A DNA stretch of 5,906 bases, taken from assembly GCA_030614945.1 (NCBI GenBank), contig JAUXAH010000123.1:1-5906 (forward strand). Reading direction: 5' to 3'. Below the pieces are notes generated by a model. That model searched no databases. It had not been told where the DNA came from and saw only the letters and a list, made by a program, of their open reading frames with translations. A program made the position numbers and the translations under genes. The DNA is from Phycisphaerae bacterium (GTDB lineage Bacteria > Planctomycetota > Phycisphaerae > Sedimentisphaerales > SG8-4). Below are positions 4,595 through 5,906 of this stretch, piece by piece (position 1 is the first letter of the stretch; each line of letters opens with the position of its first letter).

Positions 4595-5906
4595 ATGGTT
4601 GAGAAAGAGACAACCGAACGAGTAGTAATAACCGGAATGGGCATTGTCTGTCCTCTGGGTCACGATGTAGAGACCGTCTGGCAGGCAATGGTAGCGGGTA
4701 AGAGCGGAATGGCCAAAACCACCATTTTCGACGCTTCGACGTTTCCATCGACTTTCAGTGCTGAAGTTAAAGATTACGACTTTGCAAAATACACAAAGAA
4801 TCCACAGCTGCACAAACACGGCAATCGAGGCTCCGGGTTTGCTATCGGCGCAGCGGTTCAGGCCTGCAAACAGGCGGGGATTGATATCGAAACCGACAAG
4901 CCGACTGACGGGATAGACCGCAGCAGATTAGGGATTTACCTGGGAGCAGGCGAAGGCTCCGTTGACAATGACGTATTCTTCGGCGCTATCGTGGAAGCGT
5001 GGGACACAGACAAAAGCGAAATGGACTGGGGACGATGGACAGAGGTGGCTCTCAGCAGGATGAGACCAATGCGTGAGCTTGAGCAGGAGCCGAATATGCC
5101 GGCTGCTCATATCGCAATGCTCACTGGCGCACGCGGGCCGACAAGAAGCTGTCTTACCGCCTGTGCAGCGAGTACTCAAGCCGTCGGCGAAGCAATGATG
5201 ATAATCCGAAGGGGCAACGCGGACATAATGATTGCAGGCGGTGCCCATTCGATGATACACCCCTTGGGTCTTACGGGCTTTAACCGTCTTACCGCCCTAT
5301 CGACAAGAAACGACAGTCCAGAGACAGCATCAAGGCCCTTCTCAGCCGGCAGGGATGGTTTCATCCTCGGTGAAGGGGCAGCGATGTTAATTCTCGAATC
5401 GCAGAATTCAGCCAAAAAGAGGGACGCCGAAATCTTGGCCGAACTCATCGGCTACGGCAGCAGCTCCGATGCATTCAGAGTTACTGATATGCACGAGCAA
5501 GGCAGAGGTGCAATACAAGCGATTACTGCGGCACTTGCCGATGCCGGCATTAGCAAAAGGCAAGTCGATTACATAAACACGCACGGCACCAGCACAATCG
5601 AGAACGACTCGATAGAGACCAAAGCCATCAAGGCGGTTTTCAAAGAAGAGGCGAAAAATATTCCTGCCAGCAGTGTCAAGAGTATGTTTGGACATTTAAT
5701 TGGGGCGGCCGGGGCCGCGGAATTGATTACCTGTGTTCTGGCAATACGTGATAATATAGTCCCGCCGACAATGAACCTGAACGACCCTGACCCCGAGCTT
5801 GACCTGGATTACGTACCTAATGAGCCGAGAAAAATGCCGGTCAATGTCGCAATGAACGAGTCCTTCGGTTTCGGCGGACAAAACAATGTCGTAATCATTA
5901 AAAGAT
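4595..5906 (+). CDS. 3-oxoacyl-ACP synthase (FabF-type ketosynthase), 3' end just outside window
   Basis: An active-looking KAS II-type condensing enzyme, predicted to extend an ACP-bound chain by decarboxylative Claisen condensation with malonyl-ACP. Translating from ATG 4595 gives 437 residues without a stop before the right edge. The sequence has reached the family's usual ending (SFGFGGQNN followed by VVIIKR), so only a few codons are missing. The catalytic triad is complete: Cys190 in SCLTACAAS, His330 in NTHGTST and His367 in VKSMFGHLIGAAG, with Lys362. The Cys-to-His spacing of 140 equals that of E. coli FabF. The catalytic Cys sits about 27 residues later than in E. coli FabF, consistent with extra sequence before it around residues 125-165. 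No Shine-Dalgarno sequence precedes the start and the palindromic repeat lies just upstream, so the start is slightly uncertain. It probably partners the degenerate ketosynthase at 3148. Confidence 0.9.
   Translation, partial: MVEKETTERVVITGMGIVCPLGHDVETVWQAMVAGKSGMAKTTIFDASTFPSTFSAEVKDYDFAKYTKNPQLHKHGNRGSGFAIGAAVQACKQAGIDIETDKPTDGIDRSRLGIYLGAGEGSVDNDVFFGAIVEAWDTDKSEMDWGRWTEVALSRMRPMRELEQEPNMPAAHIAMLTGARGPTRSCLTACAASTQAVGEAMMIIRRGNADIMIAGGAHSMIHPLGLTGFNRLTALSTRNDSPETASRPFSAGRDGFILGEGAAMLILESQNSAKKRDAEILAELIGYGSSSDAFRVTDMHEQGRGAIQAITAALADAGISKRQVDYINTHGTSTIENDSIETKAIKAVFKEEAKNIPASSVKSMFGHLIGAAGAAELITCVLAIRDNIVPPTMNLNDPDPELDLDYVPNEPRKMPVNVAMNESFGFGGQNNVVIIKR

Overview
The window looks like bacterial chromosome from the Planctomycetota, most likely the Phycisphaerae/Sedimentisphaerales side. 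This is inferred from the flotillin-like tail followed by a membrane-anchored basic/proline-rich protein, the style of the acyl carrier protein and ketosynthases, and the short-period repeats between genes. No rRNA or taxonomic marker is present, so the placement is tentative. All supported genes are on the + strand.

Layout. (1) 1-233 is the C-terminal end of a flotillin-like FloA protein. (2) 237-370 is a nested inverted repeat built from 8-base units. (3) 391-1068 encodes an unrecognised single-pass membrane protein with a basic, proline-rich middle and a compact acidic C-terminal domain. (4) 1069-1606 has no gene. It holds two identical 28-bp palindromic repeats, a 130-bp MITE-like element around one of them, and a nine-copy heptamer array that stops one base before the next start codon. 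(5) 1607-5906 is a five-gene lipid/polyketide-type set: FabZ-like dehydratase, acyl carrier protein with a long insertion, second FabZ-like dehydratase, a ketosynthase-like protein lacking the catalytic cysteine, and an intact ketosynthase that runs off the right edge within a few codons of its expected end.

How the genes fit together. The carrier protein would hold the growing chain on a phosphopantetheine at Ser41. The second ketosynthase (Cys190, His330, His367) would perform the condensations. The first (Glu187 and Asn366 at the Cys and second His positions) looks like a chain-length-factor-type partner. The two hot-dog proteins would dehydrate 3-hydroxyacyl intermediates. A ketoreductase is needed and is not in the window; it may lie downstream. 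The composition resembles type II polyketide, aryl-polyene or ladderane-type gene sets more than housekeeping fatty acid synthesis, but the product cannot be read from this sequence.

The most interesting points are the degenerate ketosynthase paired with an active one, the carrier protein insertion, and the three 7- or 8-base-period repeat arrays lying just upstream of start codons. No promoter, tRNA, rRNA, CRISPR array or transposase gene could be supported.
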